From: Rotaria sordida
Taxonomy: Eukaryota; Rotifera; Eurotatoria; Philodinida; Philodinidae
Reading direction: 5' to 3'
Length of the DNA: 64,000 nt
NCBI GenBank assembly: GCA_905250125.1
Contig: CAJNOL010001448.1
Location: 1-64,000, forward strand
How positions within the stretch are numbered: the first letter of the stretch is position 1; every line of letters starts with the position of its first letter. The notes beneath the pieces are model-generated. The model saw nothing but the letters and a program-made list of their open reading frames with translations. It did no database searches and was not told the DNA's origin. Of the stretch, positions 37,101-51,300 are shown piece by piece. Both the position numbers and the translations under genes were made by a program.

Positions 37101-39386
37101 AGAGGTATAAGCTGAGCAGCCGCCGTTGTGGTACCAAAAAAAAAAGCTTTTAACTGGCTTTTTATGGTTTAAAAGGAATTAAAATCAAATGAAATCTATC
37201 TTTGAAGATGGAAACCAATTTTTAATCAGCTCAATTAAGAAATGATCGATTTTAATTGAATTTTTTCTGTATGAATAAGTATTTTTTTAGTAAAGTAACT
37301 CGAACTAGGGCATGTGCATTAAAGGATGCTCTAGTGTTGTTTACCATTTGTTGAATCGAGAAGTCTGAGAAACTTAAAAATTTTGAGATTCTAAATTAAA
37401 CCTCGAGAAAAGTACATTTTACAATCACCAGAATCAAGAATCGATTAGATATTGAATAATCTGGTTTAAATTAGGCTAAATCTTTTTCATTTCACAATCT
37501 CTTGAAACCAAGAAAATTTTTAAAAATGTTGTCAAAAACGTCTAGCTACCACTGCTGATCAACTCATCCGCTTACACTTTTAGATAGAATATACATTTGA
37601 GACAATGGGAAACATAGTTATTTTTCATTACAACTGCAAATAGCCACCCCTAGCAGCAATACACGCATGCGACTTCTTGTAGTTCTTTTTTTAGAACTTT
37701 TCATTCATCGCTCAGACATTTCTCTTTTTTGTGTCTAATTAATATTTTTTCACATAATTACTCATTTGAATCTAGTCGATTTAGTGCATAATTACTAAAC
37801 ATAACTCTGTCCGAGAGAAAAATGAATTTCTAAAATCAAGAAAATCTTGACTTTCAAAATGTAGGGCAGTAGGTTTTTTGGAGATTTTGTTTTTATTCGG
37901 GGATTTTCAGAATTTCGAGACAGGAATCGGAAAATGTATTTGCATCCGAGAAGTTCATTTCCAGCAAAAACAGTCCGGGATTGGAACCGAAAAAACTTAA
38001 TCTCGCGCATGTCTAGTCCGAAAGGATCGGCAAGTGGTTTTACTTGATGTGATTGAACTCAAACAATAAATTCTCTTCTCATATTTAGATTTGTTCAAGT
38101 ACATCAACAAATGAAGGTATAGAAGGAAAATGAAAAAATTATTCTAAAAATAAAAACATGATTGTTTTTAAGGTCTTGCTTTAGCTACAAGTATAACTGA
38201 AACATTATGTCGTTCACAAGCATTTGTTATTATAGCAACACATTTACAACAATTAACATCTGTTGGTTATATCTATCGAAATCTTGCTAATTATCATTTT
38301 AATGTTATTTATAATGATAAAATAGGTAGTGATACTGATAGTGATTCAATAAATCGTTTACGTCGTTTTCATCCACAAACAATACTTAATCAATTAAAAG
38401 AACAAAATACAATTATTTATTCCTATACACTTCGACCAGGAATATGTAAAGATCTTCATTATGGTAATAAAAAAAAAAACTCAGTATTTTTATAATATTT
38501 CCGATAAGAAATTGTATTTGAAATTATTTTTTTTTTAGGTATTGCTTTAGCTTCACAAATTGAAGATTTACAAACAGTTGTAGAATTAGCTAAATGTGTA
38601 GCGAAATATTATATTCGAAAGAAAGAGGTATTATATTATTTTCTTTTTTTATAAATGTGTAAAAGATCCTATGAAATTTTCTACTAATTTGTAATTCTTT
38701 ACTGATATATATTATAAGCTTATCAAATTATATTCTTGAATCTTGTCAACATGAATTGCGTTTTCTATCTACGACACTAGATATGTCAACGTACGACGTT
38801 AATAAAAACAAAAACAAACTTGTCAATAGAAACTCTATGAAATTGATATCTGAAACGTCATGCCATTGTTGTTATTGAAAATAAGAAGTTAAAATAACAT
38901 CTGATATAGAAGATATTAATTGATATATGTCACAATCTGTATAGAAAAGATATATATAATAAACATATCAGTATATGTAAGATATAAATTAATAAAGATT
39001 TATGTCAAATTGTATTGTATTTCATTCTATAGTGAGTAACTCATTAACAATAAAGCTTTCGATTAATAGTTAATACATTATTCATTACTATGTGTTATTA
39101 TCTGAAATCTTTCTTTACTTTGTATTAATTTCAGTCAATAATAAATCAAATGTCAAATATTCCAAATTTACTAATGAAACGTGTAATAATAATGAAAGGT
39201 TTTTGTGATTTAATTTATGATGTATCAAATAATACAATTCAATTTATTGAACAACAACGTATTTATCTTGAAAATTTTCAAAAACGTATGCATCAATATT
39301 GGTCAATATCGTCAACAACAACATCATCATGTGATGATGATGATAATGATATTTTAGTTGAATCACCTACAATTGAAAATAATTAA
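34116..39386 (+). CDS. MSH4: MSH4, meiotic MutS homologue, 5' end missing
   Basis: Thirteen exons: 34116-34253, 34306-34413, 34473-34636, 34697-34819, 35016-35082, 35139-35367, 36352-36677, 36742-36779, 36836-36970, 38089-38116, 38173-38463, 38539-38627 and 39135-39386. All phases agree, giving about 661 residues. The first exon already matches the MutS core (LYSILQATKTKMGSRTLRAN), so the roughly 300 N-terminal residues of typical MSH4 are not found; an in-frame TAA lies just upstream and ARB2A ends 174 bp before. The lever/clamp region, Walker A GPNMSGKST (about 362-370), the STF motif (QSTFSSEINHIAF) and Walker B MIILDE (437-442) are present. The next segment, normally LGRGT(S/N)T, reads ICSSTSTNEG. 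IIATHLQQL and an acidic C-terminus follow. MSH4 pairs with MSH5 to stabilise crossover intermediates. It could be functional with a distant first exon, or a decaying copy. Confidence 0.85.
35480..36115. repeat. Foldback relative in MSH4 intron 6, split by an insertion
   Basis: The left part (about 35480-35690) matches the ARB2A intron foldback in order: TTTTCTAGAAACTTTAGATT, AAACTCGTATTT, GAACAAAGCCTTTTCAAGAT. The right part (about 36016-36110) matches its outer right arm (ACTATGTAGCGTCTATAAGC against GCTATGTAGTATCTATAGAC). The two are separated by a GC-richer block, listed as a separate insertion. Confidence 0.65.
35703..36015. mobile_element. SINE-like insertion inside the foldback copy
   Basis: About 310 bp of clearly higher GC than its surroundings with no open frame. 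It starts near GGCCATCACGGCCGAGTAGC, contains TAGCTGTGCTG (loosely like a pol III box A) and TGACCCTGGACAAGTCAC, which resembles the core motif of some tRNA-derived SINEs, and ends near CGAAAGGCGGGGGAG. No target-site duplication or A-tail could be fixed by eye, so the class is tentative. Confidence 0.5.
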
Positions 39387-42300
39387 GATTTTGTAAATGT
39401 TTGTTGTTTTTTTTTGTTTGCTTAACTTATTTTTTTTATATGTGATTATAATAATAGATACATATATATAGAGAGAGAGAAATAAATAGTAAATATTGAT
39501 ATTATTTATTATGAATAAATCAATTCATTTTTGAATATTTTTTTGTAAATTGAGAAAGGATATTATGAAATTAATGTTGTGTTGATGTAATCGGATCTGC
39601 CGAATTACTACCAGTAAGAGAACGTCAGAGACTGGATTCAAGTACTTTCTTCTAATCGCCCTAATACTTTTTCTCTCTTCCATAGATACACAATCATAAA
39701 ACTCATTAGACACATCTTATCAACAGTTACAAAGCAATAGAATTTGTTTTTTTGATATAACCTTCTTTTCAATAGAAAAAAAACAACAGTACATAAATTC
39801 CGACTTAAAATTTGTAATGTATTTTCAAGCTTTTTCTTTCATAAACACAGATCTCAATAAAAAAAAAATTAATGGTACCGTTTCGTAGGCGCGGGTATGA
39901 CATATCAAATGAGTTCTATGGTTACATATGAAAGAAAGTACATACTATGTCCAGTCTCTATAAAACGTATTGTTGTTGCTATTAGTGAACAACTTATTAT
40001 CCATGTAAACATACAATTGAATGTATGAGGAATTATATTACGAAATTCAATTGTTGAAGAATGCTAACTAAGATCATTAAAAATTTACAATCGAGACATA
40101 TATAATATGATTGATAATAATGTCAAATTGTACAAGAAAATATATATCAATATCAAAACTATACAGACAATGAAGTGTACATGTTATTGATCTTTATTCA
40201 AAAGTACTTGTTGCTGTAAAATAAGTATTAACAAAAAAAAAAAGATATGAATAGAATATATTGACATTGAGTCAATGAATTTATTTTAATGAGAATAAAT
40301 CTATGACAAAATATATAGACATATATGTCAGATTGATTTTTATGTTTATCATAGTTGTTTTAAAGAGAATAATTTGTCATAAGAATGAATGAAGTTGTTA
40401 TATGACGGACAGAGAATACTCCTTTCTAGTATTAGTCCTTGCATATTTGTCTGGTAAGTAGAAGATACAAGGTTCAATTCCTTGTGAAAAGAAGTTTTTT
40501 CTTTTTGTTTCTTTCTACTATTGTCATTCCATTACATTGTTACCTTCATTAAACATTTTGTGAAAGAAAAATTAATGACATAGTGAATATATTTTGAGAT
40601 ATCATAGAGGATATTGTCTATTCTTTAAACTTCTTCTCTTTTTGCTTTTTCTTTTGTTAGTAAATAACACATGTCATTAAGTTTGTCATATATCATTGTC
40701 AACTACTAAATCACATCATTTGTTTATTTCTAATGTGATCACGTCTTGTAGTTAGTCGCAAAATTCTTTTTTTTTTGTGTTGCTATTGTCTGTCTTTTGA
40801 CAAAGTACTATTGTCAAGGTTATTTTTTTTCTATGTAGAGTTACCGTGAGTCATCAACGCCATTCCATTCATCATTATCGATTAGAATAAATCAAAAAAA
40901 AAAAAAAAAAAGATAAAAAATCTGTTCTTGAGCACTCTCGTTCTCTTATATCTTATTGCTTATGCACATGAACGCATGAATGACAACACACCTTTAGGAT
41001 AAGATCTAAGACAACTAGTACATAATGTGCAACAGCTTCTGTCAGGGTCAATATATATATATATATAACTGATGATTTGATAAGTGCTTAGTATTGATAC
41101 ATAAGCGATTCATATTTATTTTGATTTCTATATATTAAAAAAAACAATCTCTTAAATGTATTTACATTTTAATCATTGTCATTGGCATAGAGACAAAAGA
41201 ATTTTTGTCATTTGATTATTCAACTAAATATCATGATCGTCTTATATTCAAAAAAAAAAACATGAGAATTATCTATTGGGAAATCTATTTACAACAGTTT
41301 CATATAGCGTGTACATTTTAACTAATGAACTACCATTAGAAAAATTCTTTTACACAACATACAATTGTATTGTTCATTATTCATTATATCAAAATACAAA
41401 GAAACATTTGTGCTTTTATTTACTATATATATATATTAATGAGTCTGGTTTAGTATGTATGCATACAATTGGCTTGATATTGAGCATTGACATGTTATTT
41501 GATTGTGTTGTCGGAATATTTATTTATAAAGAATGTGATATGATGAAACTTGAAGGGCGGTCCATCATATTTGTCTACAATTCATTTGAACTTTGATTAT
41601 TCTCTGTTTTTTTTCTCCCTAACATAGAAATAACATCATCATCATCATCATTATTATTACCGTACTCAAGTTAGAACAACATTGACAAGCAACTTCGAAA
41701 TAGAAGAAAAGAAAACGATGGTCAATCAACCACGCATTTGCCACTTGTGTTGATTCAATTTACAAATCCTCTCTATAGGATAAATTGCTTTTCCTTTCTT
41801 ATGTAGATTCTTCTCTTGACAATTATCTTGATATCTTGATACCTTCAACTCAACACATCATTCTCTTATACTTCTCATCTATCATCACTATCTGTCTATC
41901 TTTGTTTATTGCCTTTTTTTTCTACAGACATAAAAAAAATTCTTTTGTCTTGGCTCCTGTTTCTATATAACTATATTGTACGTACAATGTTTTTTTGTGG
42001 CACCACATGCCAAAGAATCAATGACGAGAGAAGAAAAAAAAAAAAGAAGAAGAAGAAATCAATTGCTTGCATCGTACGTAATCATTCATGCTATCGTACT
42101 ATTGCAGCTAGTCCTAGTGCCGAAAGAAATTTTCTCCTTCATTTCTCTCCTGATCGTTTGATCATCCATATAATCATGATCACTCAATAGTATGAACATA
42201 TAATAACAATAAATCAGGTGTGTAATAAAAAGGAAATAATTAGATTTTGGTTGAATAAATATTCGAATTATATTTTGTTTGTTGTCTATCTTTGAAAAAA

Positions 42301-42391
42301 ATGAATAACGTTTAATCTAAGAGCATATTTTGATATTAATGTATGTTTTTGTTCTTTAGATCATTATGATGAATAACATCATTTTAATATA
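39387..42391. other. Intergenic between MSH4 and neurexin
   Basis: AT-rich, with a tRNA-like sequence (40420-40493), AT microsatellites (about 41050-41068) and A runs. The frame at 41276-41596 codes for hydrophobic, AT-driven sequence with no domain. The region should include the neurexin promoter; no motif is clear. Confidence 0.5.
40420..40493 (+). tRNA. tRNA-like sequence, probably a pseudogene
   Basis: A canonical T-arm is present: CAAGG, loop TTCAATT, CCTTG (40468-40484). The 5' part TCCTTTC-TA-GTAT resembles the start of tRNA-Asp genes, and the 3' GAAAAGA can pair with it at 6 of 7 positions. TTTGT/GTAGA can form an anticodon stem with wobbles around CTGGTAA (anticodon would be GGT). 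A T run follows at 40495. One base is in excess before the acceptor arm and the D-arm is poor, so a decayed tRNA or tRNA-derived piece is more likely than an active gene. Confidence 0.35.
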
Positions 42392-42392
42392 A
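42366..42392 (+). promoter_or_regulatory. Upstream ORF overlapping the neurexin start
   Basis: ATGATGAATAACATC opens an 8-codon frame whose TAA (42390-42392) overlaps the neurexin ATG as TAATG. Such an arrangement can lower or couple initiation. A pyrimidine-rich acceptor-like TTCTTTAG ends at 42359, so the uORF would be kept in the mRNA if that site is used. Confidence 0.4.
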
Positions 42393-45300
42393 TGTTTTTA
42401 TTTATTTTTATTTATTTATTTCTTATTAATACAACATTATCTTTATTATTATCAAATACATACATTTTTTCAGCAAAATCTAATAGTTATGTAGCATTTG
42501 ATTCTTGGCATCCATGTCTTAAAGGTTATGTTCGTTTTGATATACGAACAAATACACAAGATGGTACACTTGCATATATTGATGATCGTGGAAAATTTGA
42601 TTTTTTTTATTTAAAATTAATTGAAGGTAAACTTCGACTTTTATTTAATTTGGGTAATGATCGACAAGCTTTAAATGTTAATATGAAAATCAATGATGAT
42701 AAATGGCATACAATATTAATTAAACGTAATGGACAAACAACAATTCTTAGTATTGATAATGGATTAGGACAAAATTCAACAATAACACATTCAGAAGATT
42801 TATATTTTGGTGGTGCTATATATAAAGAATATCAAGCATCACCATTTTATTTTGGAGGTAATGACAGTTACCCTATCAACATGTTTTACTTATCTGACAA
42901 TGATATTCAAATGATGTTGACAAGAGATATCCGTTTTTTGAATCGATGAAATATAGGAAAAGTTGTCTTTGACGATTAGTTTCGGACGAATGAAGATGAA
43001 TCGATGAGTGATTTTTTTTTCTTAATTAAAAAAACTTAGTCATGTTAACGAATGACAATTTTGGACTCCGATATGAGAGAACATCTATAGATTATATTTA
43101 AACCTTTTATTATTATAAAACGAATTACTTTTCTTATGATTCTAATCAACATAAAACTTGCATACTATTTCTAGTAATGCAAAAAACTTTTTCTTTTATC
43201 TAAATTTAATCTTGAAGCAATAGTCTATAACATGACATAATAAATTTTTCAAATCTTATTTCTACAAGGAATCAATAACGACATTCATTGACGTACAATC
43301 AAAGTACTGTTTAATAGATAGATTATATTACCGATAATATCTATTACTCAAACAGATAAGAATTTCTGATAACACGCTTAGACGCTTAAATTATGGTTCT
43401 CGTTTTCATGTCTATTCAGAAGATAATCAAAGACAGTTATTTTTTATTATAAACGATGCGTGAGTATTCTTAACAAGGCAACTTTTATATCTGAAAAGCA
43501 TGCAAAATAAAAAAAATTTTCTCGCGATATTTTGACCTGCTTTGCAGATAAGAAGGACCTTTTTTTTTTAATGCGCGGTGTATGTTAATATATATTATGA
43601 GAAAACTTTTTGGACGTTTTCCAGATACAAAAAAAGTTGTCTTTTTAAGCGTCTTCATGCTTCTTATATGAAGAAAATAACTGGTTGTAGTATTTTCTGA
43701 ATAGATGTGAAAATGCATTTTCAGAAATTCCTGTCTGCTTAAGTAGATGGTTTTCAATTATATATTTTTTTTCTTCAGGTATTCCATCGGTGTTAGAACG
43801 ACCAAGCTCAGGAAATTTATCTTCATTTGATGTTTATATGCAACCTCGTTTTCGTGGGCAATTGCGCAATTTAGTCTATAAAAACTGTACGGATTCTCGT
43901 CTTGTTCAACCTATTCCAATTGATATACCTGATGGTGTTTCATTAGTTCCAAATCCATATTGTTCACCATCGATTTGTGGTATGGGTATATGTTTAATAA
44001 ATGATAATACATATAAATGTCTTTGTGATGAAACATCTTATCAAGGACCAAATTGTCAATATGAACGACAACCAAATGAATTAACATTTAATGGTAAACA
44101 ATATTTAAAATATGATTTAATTAATATAATATTAAGTTTAAGTGAAATAATAACATTTGAATTTAAAACAAATTATTATGATGGTGTTTTATTTCAATTA
44201 ATTGATTCATATATATATATTAAATTAAAACAAGGACAATTATTAGTAGAATATCGTTTTAATAATTCATGGTATGAATCAACAACAAAAAATCTTTATT
44301 TAATTGATAATCAATGGCATTATGTACAAATTAAACGTAAATATGGACAAATAACAATACTTATTGATCAATATTATTTAGATTTTGAAATTGATATTAA
44401 AATTGATCAGTTATTTAATTTTACACAAATACTTATTGGTGGTAATAATGATTTAAATTTAGAAAAATTTCATGGTTGTTTAAAAGATATTTCAATTATA
44501 TTTAATGAAAATTTAACAATTGATTTTAATCGATCATTAATAAATATTTATGAATATGATTTAATAAAAAATTTAAATTGTAAATCATTAATAAATCCTA
44601 TACAATTTCTTTTATCATCATCATCATCATATATATCATTTGAATTAGAAAATTTTTCTTATAATATGAATATATCATTTCGTTTTGAAACATATTCATC
44701 AAATTGTATTATTTTATATAGTCAATCAAATCAAGATTTTCTTGGTTTTGATTTAATTGATGGATTTTTTTTTCTAACATTAAATATAAATAAAAAACAA
44801 CAACGACAAGAATTATTTCAACAACGTTTTAATGATGGACAATCACATTATATTCAATTAGAATTACGAACTTATCAAATTGGTTTAGAATTAAATATTA
44901 TTATGGATTATAGACAAAATACAAGAGTATCAATTCCAAGTTCATCATCAACAATAAATGTAAAGTTTACTTATTAAAAAAAAAAAATTTAATCGATCAT
45001 TTGATCACATGGAGCTGAAAGTTTCTAGACAAAATCTTTGATTATTTTTCACGTATTTAAATGCGATATATATATATACTAAGAATTTCTCTATAACTTT
45101 TGGCTACTGAACTATAAGTGAATCTTGGAAATAGGGTTCAGTATGAAGACGATTTTTCGCAGCTGAACCTCGGCCAGCACTTATTTTTCTATACCCAGTA
45201 CCCGACCGAAGCTCATCGATATCCGACAAATACTTTCACAGTCATAGTACAGTTTTCAAACTTTTGTTTTGTATGAAAAAATATATGATTTAATTCCTTC

Positions 45301-48300
45301 CATAAACAATCCTCTTCATGTATTCGATGACTTTGTCATACGATCCATCGTTATCTTTAGATGAATTTTCATTAAAAAAAAAAGAAATTCTTTGAGTAAA
45401 ACAATATCACTTGCTGCTTTCTGTTATCTGTTCGCAAGTAAATAAGTTATGCGATCATGCGATATTCACTTCTATGCCATTTATATAAATTAGCAATTTG
45501 AAAAAGTAAAAATATTTTGAAATATCGAAATCTCATTAATTACTGAGTACGCGACACGATTGCAGAACACTACTTGGAAAGACTCAACATTTTTTTTTTG
45601 GAGAAAAAAACCTTCCAATGGAACTTGTCTGCAAATGTATTGGCAGATATAGAAAATAATTTTCTCTACAAAGCGATAAATCTTTTGTTAATGTTGAGGT
45701 GCATCAAAGGCTTTTATAAAGTCTATTGAAAAAAAAAGTGATTATTTTTGCCCTTTTTAGCGTAAAATGATTCTCCGTCGAAATTCTGCTATCTTTTGGA
45801 ACTTATTTGATGTAGATTTATCTTCAGAAAAATAAGATTTTTGTCATTCTGGAAAAAAGCGCAGTTCTCACTTTTTTTTAAATACGCGAAAAATAATCAA
45901 ATATTTTCTCTAGAAACTTTTGACTTATTCCTCACCTTGCGAACATTTAGAAATAGCCTTCTATCTCTTCATTAGCTATTGAATTGTGCATTTCGATAAA
46001 AGACAACCTTAATATAAAGTCCATCTTGTTCATTTTTAGAGTTGTCTAGATCAAATGTCAGACGGATGATCTGAAAAACTAGCAAGAGCATTAGTTTTTT
46101 TTTCCCGAAAAAAGTGTTGACACTCCATTTTAGTAGCATTAAACTACGTCCTATGAATTATACCCGCATCTTTCTAAGAAGCACTGCGGGTAATTGGAAG
46201 TCTTTTTTTTTTTAAGATATAAAATTATACCTCTACCTTCTCAGAAAGATGGATAATATAATGTTATATCTCCATTACTTTTTGTCTTTTTCTGGATGCT
46301 ATCAGCATCGAATTCTTTCATATTATGCTTGTTTTATTGAGTTTTTTAACAAAATATCGTCGTTCTCCTAAAATTACCTTCAAAATTGACTTTCGAAGTT
46401 CGAGTTCAAAATTTTGCACAACTTCTCTATACCAAAGCCAATGACTCAGCCGCCCAAATCCATGAATTTTCGGCGGAAAACTCAGAATATTGATAGGAAT
46501 TTCGAAGCAGTTTTGGAAAACTCACCAAAAATTGTCATAACTCAAAAACGAAAGATCAATAGTTTTTGACTTTCTCTAATCTCAATATGGTCTATCTCAT
46601 CAGATAAAACTTATGTTACAATCGATTTATCATCTCAATAAAATTGCCTTGTGAAATATGTGATATAATATTTTTATTCTTGTATAATAATCATAGATAC
46701 CTACATAACTCCTAGCTTATTCACTTTATCATAGATCAAGGTTTTTTTTTTTTTTTTTATAAATAAATACATTTTTCTAGTTACATACACTAACAATTGG
46801 TGGTGTTAATCCAGCAATACAATGGTTACCAACTAATTATTTTTCTGGTATAATGCATCGTGGTTTAATTGGTTGTTTTTCTGATCTTGAAATTAATAAT
46901 GAAATAATTAATTTAGAAAAATATATTAATTATACAAATAATAATAATAATATTGTACCAAAAAGTGGTCCATGTTCAACAATATTATCAACTAAACGTC
47001 AATGTTTATGTGAACATAATGGTGAATGTCGAGTAAATAAAGCTGGTATATGGTCATGTGATTGTTCAAAAACTGGATATACTGGTCGACGATGTGAACA
47101 AATTGCTTATCATTTAGATTTAAGTCAAATTCAAACATTTGAATTAAATACAAATATACAATGGAGTGAACATATTAGTGATATTTCATTTCGATTACAG
47201 GTAATTAATCTTTTTTTTTCTCTCTCTATTAAATTATTTTAAATATTTTATAGGCTATTCATGATGAAGAAGATTTTCTAAAAATTCGTTCATGTTCATT
47301 ATCATCAAAATGTGATTCAATTAATTTTTCTATTCGTAATGGTTATATACATATTTTTTTTTATTTATTAAATATAACAATTGATTATCCATTTATACTT
47401 GATAATCAATGGCATTTTATATATTTACAACGTATTGATACAAAATTTTTATTACATATTGATAATCATATAATACAACAACGTTTAAATATAATTAATT
47501 TAAATATATCTTCATTATCAACTATACGGTTAATATTTTATGGTAATAAACAAATTCGTATAGAAGATTTACGTTTATATGATCAATCAATTTATTCAAA
47601 ATTTTTTCTTAATAATCAATATAGACAAAATATTCAATTAAAATATCGATCATGGAAACCATTAAATACGATTTCATTTTATGATTATCAAAATTCGTCT
47701 ATAGAAATTCAATTAAATGAATTTCTTTGTCAAGAATGTCAATTAGATACTATCTATTTTCAATTTCGTACAATAGAATCAAATGGTCTTCTTTTATTTG
47801 CGAATATTCAAACAAAGAATCCTAAAAGCAGGTATATTTTTATAGAATTTTAATTGCATAAATTTTAGATTTTTTTTTTTGTATATGTTTCGAAGTATTC
47901 TCTATCTACTGAACATATTTTAAGAATGAATATATAGTTCTAAAAGTTAGAAAATATGGAATATTTTCGCTAAAACAAAAACATCAGAATTTTCACATTA
48001 TTTCGTTGTTTTTCAAAAATGAGTTTATTGAGAATCGTTCCCGTTTCTTTACCACAGTACATCTGATTGAACTGAAACTATCTTCTACTTATAGTATAAA
48101 GTGTCTACTCTTTTCTGTTTCAAAATATGATGTACTACTGGTATTTGACAGAGTTTACAAAAGAAAGCTGTTAGCACAATTCCCGCAGGATTAAAATATG
48201 AAACACAATGTAGCTATTGTTGCTAATCACAGAGAGACAGTTCTATTCAATCTATTTTTGGACACATATCTTCACCCTTCTTTGACTTAATCCTTCAGAT

Positions 48301-51300
48301 ATACAATGAGAAAGTAGTTAATACAGTGTAACAGGTTGTTATTGATATACGATCTGTCATCGCATATCAATAACATCTGTCATGGCCTATGTGGGAAGTC
48401 CAAATTTCTACCTTTTATACTTCAATACTTCTTTTAGATTATGTTTCATAAAAACATAGATATTTGAGAGTATACCTTAGTATTATGTCTATGGACAAAA
48501 TTTCAGGTGAAAATGTTATAATTTAATGTAGGTTCGTATGAAAGTATTGATCTTCATTTTCAACTTTAATTAATAAGTGATAGATGATTGATATCAATTT
48601 AGATCTAAATCTTTTGTTTTTTTTTGTTTCTTTCAAGTTCGTTATCAGACAATTCAATCAATAAAAGCAATCAATATCTGATATTAAAACTGATCAATGG
48701 TCAACTTCAATTAACAATTGTCGAACCATCACTATATACAACTAATGATGAAATTTATCAAATTCAAACAAAACTTTATCTTAATAATGATCATTGGCAT
48801 CATATATTTTTTCATCGTGCTAGTGATTATCATTTAGAATTAATAATTGATTCAAATGAATATTATCTTTTAAAATCAATATATTTTCTTGATAAAATTT
48901 ATTTTGGTCGTCCATTAAATATTCCTTATTTAGATCGTATTTCAACAATAAAAGCTTGTTTTGCATCTTTAACAATCAATAGTCATTCAATAAATTTACG
49001 TGAATATATTAAATCAAATTCACCAATTCGAAATGATTGTTTTCTTAATTCTCAATGTCCATTAAAACAATGTCAAAATACAGGAATTTGTCGTGATCGT
49101 ATTCAATGTGATTGTCAACATACAAGTTTTCAAGGAAAATTTTGTACAAATTTAAAATTAGGTTATTCTTTTAATGATTATACACCTGGTTTAATATTTG
49201 ATCAACCATTTCTATATGAAAAAACTTTTTCAACATATCAAATTTCATTTGGTATTGTAACAAAAATGAAAAAAGCTGAAATAATTCATGTAAATGATCA
49301 AATATCTATTGATTTATATAATGGATTTATAAGAATAAAATTAATTGAAAATGAATTTATACAAAATGATCAATCAATTAATGATGGTTATTATCATTTA
49401 GTAAAAATTCAATATAATAATACAGGATATTTATATTTAAATGTTGATAATAAATTATTAATAAAACAATTAAAAAATAAAATATTATTTGATAAACCAT
49501 TATTATTATTAATTGGTCAAAATCCAGCATTTAGATATCCGTTTCAGGTATTGAAGTCTATTGAAAATATTCAGTTCAAAATTTTATTATAGAGAATATG
49601 AGAACCAAAGAAACTATGGTATGGTCTGAAATCGATCGATAGAAAAATAAGTTCTCAGTGGACACCTTTGAAGTACATTAGATTAGAAATAAGATTTTGT
49701 TAGGAGGAAAGGCACCGCTATAATTTCAAATAGAGTAAATTATGAATTTTATACCAAACGAAAGTCCGTCAAAAATAGGGTTTATTGATACTAAACAATA
49801 AAGGTTATGAAAACTTTCGTATGTTGAAACTCTCGAAGTTTAAAGAATTTTGTATAATGCAATTGTTCTAATTCATTTTTATCGAGTTGTAAAATAAAGA
49901 AAAAAACAAAAATTTTCTTTGGAAAAACTGAAAAGAGCATTGTTATAGTGATTATAAGACCTAACTATGATGTAGAAGGTGCGATTGTCTTTTTACATTC
50001 TGTTGTCTGTTCCTTGTAGTATATAAGGTCATTTTCTGATCAATATCTTTCATAAAAAAATCTATCCCTTTGGTGAATCAATTAAATCTAGTTATTTTAA
50101 AATGGTTTGTACTTATGATACTGAAGAACAGAGAATTATTGATAGAATTAAATGTATCGTTTTTCGTGAAGCTCGAGATGCTGATGCAACATTTATTAAT
50201 CGACATTGAGTCGCGAAGAAAGTTCATCGCTCGATTCGATGTGTTACAGACTGGTGAGAAAAACTATATGATCAATGTTTTGCTGATTATTCAAATTCTG
50301 GTCTTAAGCTTAAATTATCACAAGCAAGTCAAGACATCATCCTTAAAGCGAGTGATCGACAAAGAAAAAGTTGTTCTACTGTGTTGAAGGAAATTGTAGA
50401 AAATTAAAAAAACTACATCGTTCCAAGAACAATCAATAACTACCGTCATTGAGAAAGTTTAAGACCGTTCCATGTTATTCTAAAACCATTAAAATCGGAT
50501 CGATTATGAATGTGCGATTGGTTAAAACATTGGACTGGAGAGGATTTTCTTCATCTCGTACCAACTGATGAATTTTTTGTCTAGGTTTTTTGTCGACCAA
50601 ATTATCAGAGTGATCGAATTTAGGCAAAACGTATCGACGACATTGAAGTAGATAAACATTATCGTGAAATGGTTAAATATCAAGCATGTATTGGATTTTG
50701 TGTTATGTTTACTGCTAAGAGATTTCATTAGGTAATCAAAAGATAGAAGTGAATTTCGGACTGACCAATATTTTCGTGGTATAATTTTAACTGAAAATGT
50801 ATTTCCGTTCTTAAAAAAATGAAGAAAATGTTATCGATCCCGATGAAGTTATATTTGTCTATGATAAAACACTCTAAATCATTATATTTACTCTATTTGA
50901 AATTATAACGGTAGCCCCTAGCAAAATATTATTTCCAACCTAGTACAAATCAACTAAATGATGTATTGACTAGTCTACCTAAGTCAAACAGGCACGGCCG
51001 CATACGGCGATTTACAAAAGAAAAAAAACACATTCGTTTACTGCTTTCGCACACAATCGTAATAAGTATGCTATTATGAGTAATTAAAGGATAGTCTCAC
51101 GCGGAAACATTTTCAACTGATCAATCAGTTTTGAGTCGAAACTATGTGCATCATTAAGATTTAGATGAGCTATGAATATTCTGAAAAGAGTTCGTGTCTT
51201 TAGCTTATTGCTATGGAGATATTGAAATTTTATAGTATTTTTTTAAGTGAATGTTGTGATAATTGATTTTTGAATTTCGACTTAAGACTTTTCATAAGCT

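Noticed and set aside
37306-37340. A frame reading ELG in MSH4 intron 9, considered as a missing LGRGT exon
   Set aside because: It runs into a stop within a few codons and lacks flanking splice sites in phase.
41276-41596. 106-residue hydrophobic frame before neurexin
   Set aside because: No homology recognised; hydrophobicity follows from T-rich codons, and there is no promoter or splice evidence.
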